From: Heligmosomoides polygyrus polygyrus
Lineage: Eukaryota; Nematoda; Chromadorea; Rhabditida; Heligmosomidae
Direction: 5' to 3'
Assembly: GCA_947396885.1 (NCBI GenBank)
Contig: OX377201.1
Span: 21,863,923 to 21,927,922 of the forward strand
Length of the DNA stretch: 64,000 nt
Shown: piece after piece, positions 10,720-22,020 of the stretch
Numbering within the stretch: the stretch's first letter is position 1
How the letters are laid out: every line of letters starts with the position of its first letter
Notes under the pieces: model-generated
The model's input: only the letters and a program-made list of their open reading frames with translations
Told to the model about the DNA's origin: nothing
Database searches by the model: none
Program-made: the position numbers and the translations under genes

Positions 10720-11759
10720 TATGTGTCCAACTCTTACCACATGGTTACCATTCTTTTTCTACCCCTTCCTTTTTGACTCTATCCCGCCGTATCCTGACCT
10801 AGGGATCATGTATAGAATCCGTTCGGTGGTATAGGTTGTACCACTCTCCCTGCCTCATTGATTATCCTCCAAGAGATGGTTGATATAATAAATTCTGAAT
10901 CTTCTAATCTGTAATCCTGTAGAGGGCTCAGAGGAGAAACGGGACACAATAGGCTGTCGCTTGAGATATGGTTAATTACTACGTAGGTTATGCGTCAATA
11001 GCAATCTGAAAGATAGGTACAACTCTAAAAAGAACTCAATGCAAGCAGAAATTTCGGGGTTAGTGCTCCAGACTTTACCTACCTTTTGGAGAGCTTTTAG
11101 TTCAGGGGTGTTCGGAGAAGATAACTTTTTTTCTTCGAGCTGTGACGCTAGGATATGCTGAAATAGGAAGCGTTGTTTAACAACCCTCGCAAGGCTTTAA
11201 GGAACCATAGCACCAAAATCATTTTAAAAACCCTAGCATTAGATGCTAATATTGACCACTAATGAACATTGTGAACATATTAACATGTGAACATATATGT
11301 GCTTTTGAAAATACGTAGAATGCGGCGATTACTTACTATTAGAACAGCTAAAGGCTCCTCTAGACAACATTTTCAAGGCGATTTACCTATTAAACTTTGC
11401 AGTTCTTCTCCCATAACTACTATAGTTATGCTGAAAAAATCGTTCGTTGCTCTTTGGATATATATCGATATAACTAGAGTGTGCGCAAAAAGTATTGGGC
11501 GAGTGAGTTGTGCACGGTATCTTTAAATATTCACAGCGTTGGTAACCCTTTACCTTAGCTTGCTTTTACAGCTTGCTTCGCAGGAAAATAAAATCTAGCG
11601 CTGGGTATGTTGTAGTATCCAGAAGTCACTTTTTCAATACATTGCGATGTCGACAGCGTTTTGTTTGCTATTTTTTTTGTTGGACGCATATCTTACATAT
11701 GCGTGTAAGAGAACGACAATAAACAATCCGCCGAACAACATTCAGTGACTCACAATAGA
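10720..11759. other. Unassigned stretch with one transposon-end fragment
   Basis: No gene recognised. GTGCGCAAAAAGTATTGGGC near 11490 resembles the terminal repeat of the element at 16494-17221 and may be a solitary end. The rest is AT-rich. Confidence 0.4.
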
Positions 11760-11874
11760 GCACAATACAACATCTGTTAAATATAAATATCAAGAAGTGA
11801 AAAAAAGAAAAAAGGAGGAAGGAGACTAAGGGGAGAAATTGGAGCTATTGAGAACCGTGAGGGAAACAAGATTT

Positions 11875-13131
11875 TTAAACGACGTGAGTTTTAAACGTAG
11901 TCCGCCCTTGGCCAAGAGTGGGGTGAGCAAGGAGACAATTCTCTGAGCGTCTAACCATAAGTTTGCAATACCCACCTTTTGTGCGGGAATTAGCGAATTG
12001 AAAGAAATTGTAAAGCGTAACTGTGGTCAAGCCTGTGATAAATTTGTATGCCAAGATCAAATCATTTCTCACCCGTCTAGTATAGAGACTAGGAAAATTA
12101 AATAACTTATTTCTTTGGGTGCCGTTAGGTATGAAACGATAACCAATTCCACTGCACCCCAAGACACTCTTCCTAGTAAAGTTGTGTTGAATACTTTCAA
12201 CTAATCGGATATCCTTTTTCAAATGAGGGCAAAAACTAAAGTTCCACTTTCAACAACGGGTCTGATATAAGTTTTGTAAGCCCTAATGAGCGTAGCGGAA
12301 TCATGCGCCTTGAGCGCCTTAAAGAGGTCGAACGTGCGTGACATCGCCTTGGAAATATGTCTGAGGTGTGGAAGAAGGGAGAGCTTGTTGTCACAGAAGA
12401 ACCCCAGATAATGAACCTGATCAACCACTTCCAGTTCGGTATCACTAATGGAATACGAGGCAGAAGGGATTGGTTGACCCAGAGAAAGAACCTTTGTTTT
12501 GTGAGATGGAAGGGGTAACCCATTAAGCGATGACTAGGCGTGGACACAGTTAAAAGCAGCCTGGAGAAGCAATGTGTCACATGGGTTTCCAATAGTCCTA
12601 TAGATTTTTTTAGATCATCGGCGTACATCAGACACCTCACATTATTCGAAGAAACCAAAGATGGAAGATCTGCAGTGTACACAAGGAACAGTAAGGGAGA
12701 CAAAATACCTCCCTGTGGAAGGCCGCTAACACAGGGGTAGATGTTAGGAAGGCAGCCACCAACTCTGACATGGAACGTGCGGTCCATCAAGAAGCTTTCA
12801 ATCCAGCGTACAAAATCGGAATGAATCCCAATGGAATGCAACTTATTGATTAACCTAGAATGAGGGACATTATCGAACACACTCGAAAAGTCAAAGTAAA
12901 CTGCGTGTAAGTTTATGCCGTCTCACATGATTTTACTTTACGGAATCCACGTTGAGATTGAGGTATGATACTGTGTTCATCCAAATGATGCAGTATAAGC
13001 CTCCTCGTAAGCTTCTCGAACACTCTGCCAAAAACTGATGGGATCCGAATGGGTCTGTCATTTGTGGCTAGATTATAGGGAGTCTTCTTGGGAACTGGAG
13101 TAACAAATGAGTGCCTCCATCTGTTCGGCAC
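11875..13131 (-). pseudogene. CR1-like reverse transcriptase
   Basis: Several minus-strand frames give one reverse transcriptase domain. Upstream is WRHSFVTPVPKK, the usual entry block before the fingers, then QSQRGFRK, then FDNVPHSRL (motif A region), LPQGGILSPLLF (motif B) and the catalytic YADD near 12612. Further down, VHYLGFFCDNKL and the C-terminal block TRRVRNDLILAYKFITG are typical of CR1-type tails. There are frameshifts near 12900, 12600 and 12230. It would copy LINE RNA at nicked DNA if intact. Confidence 0.82.
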
Positions 13132-13280
13132 GTTACCAGTCGCAAAGGAGAGGTTGGATATATAATCCAGAGGAAAGACGATAAGGTGCCAAATCCGTTT
13201 AAAAAATGCGATGGGAACGAGATCAGGTGTGAGCGCATACGATGGGGGTATTTCAAGAGTTCTCGGAAAATGTCAGCTCC

Positions 13281-13595
13281 TTAAAAGCGGAAGCTGTTGC
13301 GCATGGGTGGAAAACGAGCCTCAGGTGAATCTGTTTTGGGGCGGGTAACTGGCGAGCTGAAAGACGTGGAGAAGTGTTGAGTAAAGAGTTCAGGTTTATC
13401 AAAGTCCTTGAACGCAAAGTTAACACCGTTGTCAATCCGGATGTTGGGAATAGATGGTCGGTACTTTAATCTGCACTTTATATATCTGTAAAAATTTCTC
13501 CCGTCCCTGGATTTGACTGTCTTGCGCTCTAAATAGGAAAGAAATTTGGAAGTAGCTTTTTCTAGTTTGGAACAAACTGTCTCGTATTTCTCCAC
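13281..13595 (-). pseudogene. CR1-like LINE linker region
   Basis: Minus-strand frame with FLSYLERKTVKSRDGRNFYR and later DFDKPELFTQHFSTSFSS. This segment sits between endonuclease and reverse transcriptase in CR1-like ORF2 and has no catalytic role. It is separated from neighbours by frameshifts. Confidence 0.6.
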
Positions 13596-13807
13596 GGAGT
13601 CGCCAGAAACCTTACCCGGAGCAGAGGCCCATAAACGGTCCTTTTCCGAGCAAGCCTTTCTAAATAGGAAGGGAGTCTAACTCTATTCTTTTGAATCCTC
13701 CGCAGCGGTACGTAAGTAACTATGACGTTGAATTACGTTAAGGAAGAGTTCATAAGTGTCATTTGCAGTCGTAACCGTGGAGAAAGAACCAATCTATTCA
13801 ACTCCAT

Positions 13808-14474
13808 TCAAGTAGTCTTCAACCGCACGGTGGTTTGTGCTTCTGTAATCCCTGCTCCTGTCTTAGAAGTGGGCGCATAACTAAGATTTACGAAGAACGC
13901 CACACTATCATGATCACTGCTACCTATGGGCGAAGTAACTTCAGTGCCCGTGATGAGGTTAACAGAATTACAAAATGCTAAGTCAAGGAAGGATCCAGCT
14001 CGAGTAACCAGCTGCCGAAACGAGTGAGAGTTAAACAAGTCCGCAAAATATGCCGATATTTGGGAGGCGTGCGAGGTGTCTGCAGTACTCCAAAATATTC
14101 TCGGAGGATTGAAGTCGCCCAAAACAACAGCAGGAAAGTCAGTGGATGAGAAATCGCTAATGATCTTAGTAAGTTGGATAGACTGGGAGATTACACAGGC
14201 TGGAGCTCTGTAAATCAAAACGAACCTAGTGACACCTGCAATAAGAACATCAACAATGAGTACTTCATACGCGTTGTCAACGGATTCAGAAAAAAAAATT
14301 CATTGACACTAATAAATTTTTTACAAAAAATGACCACACCCCGCCCCTTTTATTGCGCCTGTCGCACCTTACCGCCTGGTAACAGGAGGTGGCGAGACCA
14401 AACAGTGGTGCAAATTCATTTTTACTTTTCAGCCAAGTCTCAGAAATGAAGGCAAGATCATAGTTCTCATCCAA
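13808..14474 (-). pseudogene. CR1-like LINE endonuclease
   Basis: Two overlapping minus-strand frames give an exonuclease-endonuclease-phosphatase domain. LAFISETWLK (14286-14474) carries the catalytic Glu, VVLGDFNPP carries the GDFN motif, and IGSSDHDSVAF carries the SDH motif. The enzyme nicks target DNA to prime reverse transcription. A frameshift with a T-rich run near 14290 separates the halves. Confidence 0.78.
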
Positions 14475-14574
14475 AACAGTTACCCCAAGAGCATCCCCAT
14501 TCCCGACTAAAGAGCGGAAATTTGAAAGAAAACATTTAACTTTGAATTTACCACGGACGGTATGAAACCTGCGA

Positions 14575-15212
14575 CTACAATCTAGTTTCCCTGCGAAGCT
14601 CTGTAGCTAGAATTAAAACGAGCCTTACGTTGTTGCATCCTTTCTTCCAAAGTGAAAGAAGGTCGGATAAAGACTCCTCTCTCCGGAAAAGATCGAAGCT
14701 TAGGAGCACTCCTAGTCGCAAGACGTTGAGAAAAGTAGAAGAAAATACAACTTTTAACAATCTAGACCTTCCATTGACTTTTCTACCTAATCTGTAGACA
14801 CTAACAGGAAGGCAGTCAACGCCTATGTGGAAAAGGATATTATGCACGCTGAATATGTCATAATGTACTCTACGATCAATGCTATCTGAACTCAACTCAG
14901 GGAATCCCCTTATAACAATGGAACGAAGTCGTTCTCTTTCACTTCCATATCCGACAGATGGACAGGCGTCGTTGGCTCAAGAATAGATCCATTGCGATCG
15001 TCCACAACGTGGTGGCCATCGTCCTCATCGCTCACCGGTGTGTCCAAGGAAATGCCAATCTTCTTACGAAGAATCATATTCTCTCTAAATATTCGGTCAC
15101 GTTCCTGCGCCACAGTCGTCAGCTCGTCCAGAATGCTATTGAAAGTGTTTTTAATGCACAACGGTACCACTGACGAATCGGTGACCTCGCGTAGCGCATC
15201 AATCAAAGACAT
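14575..15212 (-). pseudogene. CR1-like LINE ORF1 remnant
   Basis: Two minus-strand frames. The upstream one (14910-15212) has a helical heptad-like region (ILDELTTVAQERDRIFREN), probably a coiled coil. The downstream one (14575-14895) has VHNILFHIGVDCLPVSVYRL followed by a basic stretch. Position before the endonuclease and the coiled coil suggest ORF1, the RNA-binding chaperone of LINEs. No zinc knuckle was seen. Assignment is by context. Confidence 0.5.
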
Positions 15213-15320
15213 AGGAGTCGACCGCGGCGAGGAACCAGGCGGAGTATCGGGGCAGAAGCGTTTAAGCGACAGGCCCCTTAGACCGAACAGCAGCAGTAAA
15301 AATGGACATAGTCGTAGTCA

Positions 15321-16491
15321 ATAGAACAGGAATAAGACGACAGGCGTGGAAATGAGGTGGGAACGATCGAACAACAGCAACGGAATTAAGCGGTAAAATA
15401 CAACCGACCGCTCAGCGTCAGTGCACGCGACCCTTTTTATTTATAATTCCTTTTTTCTGCGAGTGGTAGTGCTACCGTAATCAGCTTTTGCAATCGAAAA
15501 ACGCACATTTTTCCTGTTTTGTTAACTTGATCGTTGATTTGAGCAAAAGTTTGGAGTACACGAAATTATTCGCAGAATTGCCAGCCCACGTTATTGCTTT
15601 GAAAAAAAAAACTTAAATACTGTCCGCCGCAATTTTTCTATAACGAAATAGGGTACATCAACTGGAAAAGTACTCAAATAGCAAGCGCAATGATATAATA
15701 AATATATAACAAATATATTTGTAAATTAAGACAAAGTTAACTTGCCATCCTCATCTTTATCAACAGTTGTATCTTTAAGCCTAGTGTCGCATTTTGCTGC
15801 AGATCAGTAAATGGTGGCGAAAATGTGTGCGCATGGTAAATTGCTGTGTGGAATTCATTCCTGATTTTTGCTAAGATTTGCAAACTACTCTAGGGACTAA
15901 TTTTTCGCGGTCTAATCAAAATCGTTCTCATGGAATGTGAATTTCTTCTTCTTAAGCACTTTCTAAGGAAATACGTCCCTTTATGAGGAAAGAGGTAAAA
16001 TGTTACCATATAAAATATCAGGCATCTACTAGCAAACAGTGAAAAACATTTTATAATAATCTTTTATATGACTTGCGGTTTGATTTTGTATCGTTCGGTG
16101 AAAAAAAAACTGATGTAAAAAATCGAACCCCTTATCACATCGAGGGTCGCTGCAGAAGGAGGTGATTTTTTTAATGAAGAAACGACACAATTTATAAAAT
16201 ATAAATTCATCTTCATATGTTGTCTTTATCAAGTAAAGAGCATTTTATTTCTGTGATATCACGGTCTAGAATCGGCGAAGTTGACTTCGCTTAATCTGTC
16301 ATAGCTCGGAAGATTTTCGGAGCTTCTAAAAAACTAATAGCGCATTGGAAAAAGTTTCTTCAATAAGAAAAACACTTTTAAAAGTACCAGCTTTTGTGTG
16401 AGCCAGGGAGTTCGATTTCTGATCGAATTTTCCTACAATCAATGAGACATCTACCCCCCCCCCCTCGAAGATCCGAATTTTTTACCATCTC
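15321..16491. other. Unassigned AT-rich stretch
   Basis: No open frame of interest. It contains homopolymer A and T runs and, just before the next element, a C-rich run (16454-16464). Confidence 0.45.
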
Positions 16492-16493
16492 TA

Positions 16494-17221
16494 CAGGGTG
16501 CGTAAAAAGTATTGACGCACCTACTTTTTGATTCAGCTCCAGCTTCTCTTTGTACCCCTCTAGGTTTTTGTGTGTTATTTTTGTTGTCTGTATTGTGCTC
16601 AAAAAACACTCAGGAAAAAACTGAAGAAACATGATCATCATCGTTACGGTGGCCCTTTTTTGTCTGTTTCCCAAAGAGCTTAGTAGTTCCTTAACAAGAG
16701 AATTAGGCGCTGTTCGAAACGGTTGGTGAGGAAAGAGGTCAGCAACCCAAACGTCAGCCACGGCTCTGTCATAACAGATGATGATTACAAGAGGTTCACG
16801 CACGTTAACGTTCAAATCCAAAATTTTCAATCTCTGTCCGATAACGGCAAACAGATAACGCGCGCAGGTGTGAACAGCTTCTCAGACGAGCACAGCTTAA
16901 ACAAGAATCCGCTGGATTACTATTTTTAGGCGATTTTGGAGAATGAGGCCTGGGCTACTTTCTCACAGAAGTGACCAGTCGCAGAAGGCTACCCTGTTCA
17001 AAGCACGGAACGAAATGCAAGCAAGTGCTTGCGGCGCGTGCGAATTTTTCCGTCGTTTTCGTTCCTGTATTCACAGTAAAGGAGCCAATGTCAATTACGA
17101 GTTATTCTATCGTGTTTGCAAGATCATTTTCCATATTTCTCAAGTGAATATTTGAAAACTTACTGAGCAATACTATTTCCACAACCGTCATTTACTGCGT
17201 CAATGCTTTTTACGCACCCTG
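16494..17221 (+). mobile_element. Tc1/mariner-type transposon, internally deleted
   Basis: 728 bp with terminal inverted repeats: left CAGGGTGCGTAAAAAGTATT (16494 on), right its near-perfect inverse ending CGCACCCTG at 17221. TA lies on each side (16492-16493 and 17222-17223), as expected for TA target duplication. It holds a decayed transposase remnant on the plus strand. Confidence 0.8.
16723..17155 (+). pseudogene. Tc1-type transposase remnant
   Basis: Two plus-strand frames. The downstream one contains NKNPLDYYF, matching the DLNPLDYxxW block that follows the last catalytic Asp in Tc1-type transposases, then ACEFFRRFRSCIHSKGANV, matching the usual C-terminal end (CExFRRR...I..KGG). The upstream part may be the N-terminal helix-turn-helix region (VRKEVSNPNVSHGSV), but this is weak. 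Catalytic residues between them are absent, so the middle appears deleted. Confidence 0.55.
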
Positions 17222-17269
17222 TATATCAATCGTATGAACAGAATTTACTCAAGCTGGTACAACGGTGTT

Positions 17270-17700
17270 TTGTTGGATCAAAACTCTAGCGCCAGGACGG
17301 ACTCGAACCTCCTGCTGACCGAGCGGGAACTCGGACATTCGCCTTCGACGGGCCGCACAACCACTTGCTATTGCGGTGAGAACCTGTTGTAGTGGTGTGG
17401 CGGGCTGCGCCGATTGGTCAGGTGAGTGGCCCCGATGCGATTACTCGCACACCGTTGACGCTCCTGTTGAAGTATACCATTAGGCTTAAGGGTCGGCTCC
17501 TGTTGCTAGATGTGCAGGATTCTTGTGCAGCCATATATCCACATATATCCAGCTCGAACCTACAGATATATGTGCATACGCATATAAGTAGGTATATACT
17601 ATGTATACACATGTATTTATATTACATAGAAACAGGTTTTCGCCCCAATAGCGAGTGGTTGTGCGGTCACTCGAGAGCGAATGTCCGAGAATGCTTTACG
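17270..17700. repeat. Inverted tRNA-like repeats (SINE C type)
   Basis: Minus-strand block 17275-17385 has GGTTCGAGTCCGTCCTGGCG, a perfect B-box, preceded by a CCGAG/CTCGG hairpin resembling a long variable arm, and by AGTGGTTGTGCGG. The same head recurs on the plus strand at 17628-17695 (AATAGCGAGTGGTTGTGCGG, GCGAATGTCCGAG). The arms also share AACAGGTTxTCxCC. The B-box end matches 30.9 kb. No cloverleaf good enough for a functional tRNA could be drawn. Confidence 0.5.
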
Positions 17701-18289
17701 CTATTACACGACCGGCGCTGTTTGATAAAACGCAACATCCACACTGCTAACGTCTACGAACCTTTCGCGCACACGTGAAGAAGTTTTTTCACTGCTCGAA
17801 TCTAAGAGTGCGACTAAACTTACATTCTGAATAACAACAACTCAATGAAAAAATCATGATCCTACCTTCCAACTAGTAAAAGTATTGCAGAGGTTTGACA
17901 TGCATAAACACAAGAATGCTCCTCTGGATATCCAACAGCCCTGAATGGTCGAATTAAACAATTCTCCAGCACGGAGCGTTTTTAGACTCTCCAGACTCAA
18001 CTTGACGAAGTCAAGTTCGGAAAGCTCTTCTGGAATTTCTGCATTTCTGGATTAACAATGCGATGTAACGGCAAGTTATCTCGTAGCAAAAATCTTCCTT
18101 CACTTTATGTAGTACTTCGAACTTTTTCAGTGGATAAGCATCAATGATATATCTATCGGTGATTTATTTATTTATTTATTTCCAAACCTATAACTCTGTG
18201 AAGCCATCCATCCTCTATCGCATGCACGCGATTTATGGCGGGAAACAGATCATGACGGTCCCAATCCTATATGCTTAATCTGCAGAAAC
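17701..18289. other. Unassigned, with a TTTA simple repeat
   Basis: Contains a (TTTA)n run near 18163-18181. No gene recognised. Confidence 0.45.
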
Positions 18290-18640
18290 AACTTACATCT
18301 CACCACGTTGCCAGGACGTTTATGGCACTTCTGTACCACGACGCACGTTCTACGACTTCTGTCACCCGTCTTAAGAAACCCGACGCACATTGGACGATAT
18401 CGATGGAAAATACTAATCCCCCTTATTCCCCCTCTAGTGGTTCTCCTTTCCTGGTCCCTCTTCACAGGTGCTCTTCCCACTAGTGCCAGTTACTCGGAAT
18501 CTCTACGCAAGTTGGACGTCTGTGGTACGTCTTCTGATTGCCTAAGCACGTAGGACGACGCCTGCCGCGCGTCTTCTGAATCCCATCATAGGTTGGACGA
18601 TGTCTGCGGCACTTATGCACTCCGCACTTAGTCCCACACC
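18290..18640 (-). repeat. Composite minisatellite block, old copy
   Basis: Two groups of degenerate 42-bp units (for example GTTGGACGTCTGTGGTACGT and ACGACGCCTGCCGCGCGTCT) on either side of a short stretch resembling the 15-bp CACTGGTCC unit (18425-18485). On the minus strand the units translate to 14-residue repeats such as RRPTCxGxQKT. It is the same family as the blocks at 36-40 and 44.6-45.7 kb but more decayed. Confidence 0.55.
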
Positions 18641-19689
18641 CTGGCGCTAGCATTAGGCGATTACATATAGCTGGATTTTCAATCGGATGCAATGGATATT
18701 GTGCAGCTATTTTGTTAGAACCGTGAGGGCAGCGTTGAAGCTGATTACATCACAATGCCTCTCCAAAGATTCTTCACATCAAAACCACAAGAATTCCACA
18801 GCCGCAGGATGGACCAGGTACCTGATAAATGAGAAAAATGGAAGCGATTCTCCGCTTCAGGGGGACGTATCCAGGGGAAGTTTACATATGATCCTGCTGC
18901 TATGCCAGACCCCATAGCCATGAAACCGTACCGGGCGGAAAGCCCAGAAGCGCGCGGTAGGCACTCCTCGAGGAGAGTCCGTAAAAGCCCCAGATCTAAG
19001 GAACTAGGTTGAGTTATGGCTTAGCTATCAACTAGTCTCCTCTTTACTTCTTGTTCCAGATTTATTTGTAACTTTCCGATTTTGCAAGGAATGGAAGAAT
19101 CACACTAGCGCTGGATATGGGACCCGATCCCACCAAAAATAATCGGAGGGATTACTACTACGACGACAGTGCGACACCCTTCGACTAAGCACTTTCAAAA
19201 CGGCTAGCTCTGCAACTCATGACCTCATTTAAGATCACATGCGAGCATCAACGGATGGCTTAAATGAAACATTCCTTTCCTCGGCAACATTATCCCTCTC
19301 ATGAAGTGTTTACTCAGACATCCACTGATACACTTTTTAAAACATCTCACCTCCTCAGTGACTTCGGCCGCTCTGATAACAGTTGTAACAATAGATGATG
19401 TAGAGCGTTCTCTCAGTTCGTCAGAGCATTTATAATCTTCGAAGCTCCAAACTAGTACACATGCTGTTTTAATTTTCTTCTCAAACTGAAATGTTCATTA
19501 TTGCCAAATTGTTCGATATCAAGGTGTTTTCGATGTTTATATGCTGAGATTTTCTACTTCACTATGATTTGCATTAAGCAGCGATGTGCGTAATTCCGAT
19601 TTACGATTTTACTATTTACGGCAGATTCTGCAATTTTTTTTACGACACTTTATGTCGTAAGTCGGTGGCGATGCCCGTTCCTCCACGTG
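18641..19689. other. Unassigned stretch
   Basis: No recognised coding motif, terminal repeat or RNA gene. Some short open frames only. Confidence 0.4.
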
Positions 19690-20206
19690 GTGCCACTGGA
19701 AACTGCTCCCTCTGGGAACTAAGCTAATCGTGGACATTCGATTGCAGGCGACAGGCCCTTGTGACAGGCCGGCCTACGAAGACCCATGTCACATCACATG
19801 GTTGATGACGCTTAAGAAATTTCGAGATAGTGCTACGGCGTCCGCGGGAGCCGACGCGCACTCGCAAAGCCCGGCGAGTGTGGAAAGTATGCGAGGGTCC
19901 CTGATGCGAGGACGGCATCGGGGGCAACTGAGCTAGTCCGAAAGTCCCGTAACGTAGGCAAGACCCGCGTAGCAACGTTGAATGTGGGTACGTTGACGGG
20001 CCGCTCGTGCGAGTTGGTAGAAGCGCTGGAGCGAAGAAAGATTGATTTCTGTGCGGTGCAAGAGACGAGGTGGTCCTGCTGCAAGTTAAGGGACATAGGA
20101 CGAGGCTTTAAAGCCGTTCTATGTGGAAGTCCCAGGACCACAAGTGGGGTTGGTGTGATCGTCTCCGAACGTTTCCGTGACGCGATTGCAAGCGTAGAAC
20201 GAAGTG
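19690..20206 (+). pseudogene. RTE-type LINE fragment (endonuclease N-terminus)
   Basis: The plus-strand frame from 19978 reads NVGTLTGRSCELVEALERRK and then DFCAVQETRWS, the first catalytic block of RTE endonucleases (compare GTLNVGTLTGRS and LQETQW in the full element at 41-44 kb). It goes on to SGVGVIVSERFRDAI. The preceding 290 bp (ACATTCGATTGCAGGCGACA and following) look like its 5' UTR. Homology stops at about 20204, where the Tc5-like element begins, so the LINE is truncated or interrupted there. Confidence 0.8.
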
Positions 20207-20905
20207 TTCAGCACCAGTGATACATAGGTACAAAGTGCCTTTGTAATGAATCGCGATGTCTTGCTCCATGGTTATGAGCACGCAACCGAAATACAGTTGA
20301 AGACGTACCCTTTCCTCCGAAACAAGAGTTCCACCCGAAAACGTTATTATATGCCCACTGCTTGCTTGCTTCTCCACGTCCATCAGTTCATCTTGCGGAT
20401 CCCAATCTTCATCTTCTTCTTCCACCACTTCCAGCTGTTCGTCTTCATCAACTTCAAGTTGACGTGCTTCGAAGTCCTTGACTATGCTGGCCATCCGTTC
20501 GGCCAGCTTAATTTCTTCCCTCGAAGATTCCTTGTCTAAAGGTGGGCCACACTTCAGCGTGAGCAGGTGGATCTCCACTCTACCGTCGGCGGACATTGTT
20601 GGTGTTAGGTTCTAGAAAACCTTCAGCAGACCTCTGATTTCCAGGTGACAGGCAGACATGAGGGAAAAAGTGTATCGATGCCGTTTAGCTTAATTTGCGT
20701 GATCCGCACGCCTCGTTTCTCATTTGAACCACCTCCGACTCACAACGTGCTCTCCTTTGAAAATCCGAGCAGGATGGTTTTCCCGAGGCCTTTGGTCCAT
20801 GTATGGAAACAGACTATGAGGAGCCTGTAGCCTTTAAACGCTACCCGTAAGGTGCTCAGTGGTGCTTCATGCACTTTGTACCTGTGTATCACTGGTGTTG
20901 AACAT
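20207..20905 (-). mobile_element. Miniature Tc5-like element with one coding exon
   Basis: Inverted ends: left CACCAGTGATACATAGGTAC (about 20214 on) and right its near-inverse GTACCTGTGTATCACTGGTG (to about 20899), about 30 bp each. Inside, on the minus strand, is an open first exon of a nematode transposon-type protein. The catalytic region expected further downstream is absent, because the left end comes only about 70 bp after the exon's donor site. The ends abut an RTE fragment on the left. Tc5 assignment depends on remembered family text and is moderate. Confidence 0.5.
20309..20596 (-). CDS. First exon of Tc5-like transposon protein (partial)
   Basis: ATG at 20596-20594, 96 codons open to a strong donor GTACGT (beginning at 20308 on the minus strand). 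The protein starts MSADGRVEIHLLTLKCG, has a Lys/Glu helix (REEIKLAERMASIVKDFEAR), then a very acidic stretch ending EDEDWDPQDE, then ITFSGGTLVSEER at the splice site. Hookworm Tc5/pogo-like proteins, as I remember them, open this way before a CENP-B-type DNA-binding domain and a DDE domain; neither follows here. The fragment at 30280 shows the next block (RWIRNEDHLRKLRRVE). It is unbroken, but the gene is truncated. Confidence 0.5.
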
Positions 20906-20940
20906 TTACACATCACCATGTTGAATACCACAACGTACCG

Positions 20941-21106
20941 CTGGAAAATGCGCAGAAAACGTCTGAAAATGGTATAGACGTCAGAATCCCTCAAATCTCT
21001 ACCAATCAGTTGAAATGCAGAAGTGCAGCAACAGAGAAGAGCCAAACCCCTGACCTCTCTCGCATGAGTCAACCCTCTACCCACCTGCGCTCCGAGCCAC
21101 TGGCTG
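20941..21106 (-). mobile_element. SINE B copy 1
   Basis: Minus-strand tRNA-derived repeat. The head with a CTGGG/GGTAGAGGG A-box-like motif is near 21100, followed by AGAGGTCAGGGGTTTGGC (degraded B-box), then a body ending CAGACGTTTTCTGCGCATTTT. Two better copies lie at 46206-46390 and 46926-47104. Confidence 0.55.
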
Positions 21107-21880
21107 CAGAAGCATCGCGGGCGTACAAGACCCCCGTGCTGCGCCGTATCCCACTGTGACCCCCTACTCCTTGGTTTAACCACTTGGCAAAAAATAAACA
21201 CATTTTCAAACCAATTGAGGGATGGGGATTCTCCCTATATGACTAGCTCCCCCCGTTCAGACATACGCTTCAGACCCTTCCCTTGTGAGTGCAAATCTAG
21301 TGCTGGGCTCTCCTTTACAAGATTTGAACCGGGAATACATGCAAAACAAGCTGGGTAGGTTTACTACTCCTACATGTTGTTGCCTATTTATTGTGTTTCG
21401 TTACGCCGGAAAATAACTGAAAAGCGGCCACCACCAGCTATGATTGCACTAAATTATTTTCTTAGGATGTCCTACTTCGAAGTAGTTAGTGAAGGAAGAC
21501 GTCTTACTGATGGCGAAGGCTTGAATATGTATTCGTAGTAGCTTCCATCTTTGGAGCTTCCATGCTCACAATATAGTGTTTCTTGCGTAAGAGCTCTGAA
21601 AAAGCTCTCTGGAGTGAACTCGAGGTGGAGCCTCTCTTAGCTTGCAGACGCATACCAATGTAAGATGCCACTTTCCTGGCTACCATACACATGCTGGTGC
21701 AAATCTAATCAGGAATTCCACCTGATATTCTCAAAACACATGGTATGAATAAAAAACATGCAACACAAAGTAGAAGCATACAAAGCATGTGTCCTCTAGT
21801 CCTGATAATTGTTTAAATAGGCACCCAAAACAACAGCTCATCTTAATGGGGAATTTTAAATAAACACCACGGGAAGAAAA
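21107..21880. other. Unassigned stretch
   Basis: No recognised gene or terminal repeat. Confidence 0.4.
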
Positions 21881-22020
21881 CTGGGGCCAGATTCATCAAC
21901 CATTTACCGGCCTGTAGCGGTGGAAAGTACCGCCAAGCTTGATGAATCTTGGAAACGGCATATTTGGCTGAACTTTTCAAAGTTAACGGCCAGTAAGCGG
22001 TTCATGAATCTTGCCCCTGG
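21881..22020. mobile_element. Small palindromic MITE
   Basis: 140 bp. Left end CTGGGGCCAGATTCATCAAC and right end GGTTCATGAATCTTGCCCCT(GG) are inverted copies, and the CGGCC motif recurs further inside. An additional GATTCATCA/TGATGAATC pair lies in the middle. No protein. Target duplication unclear. Confidence 0.6.

Larger units (their letters stand above)
11760..15320 (-). mobile_element. CR1-like LINE, near full length but degraded
   Basis: Minus-strand non-LTR retrotransposon. From 5' to 3' (high to low coordinates) it has an ORF1-like segment, an apurinic-type endonuclease, a linker and reverse transcriptase with its C-terminal region, then a 3' UTR. Domain order and motif text fit the CR1/jockey side of LINE diversity rather than RTE, which has a single frame and no separate ORF1. 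Frames are interrupted many times. Boundaries are approximate; no target duplication was found. Confidence 0.8.
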
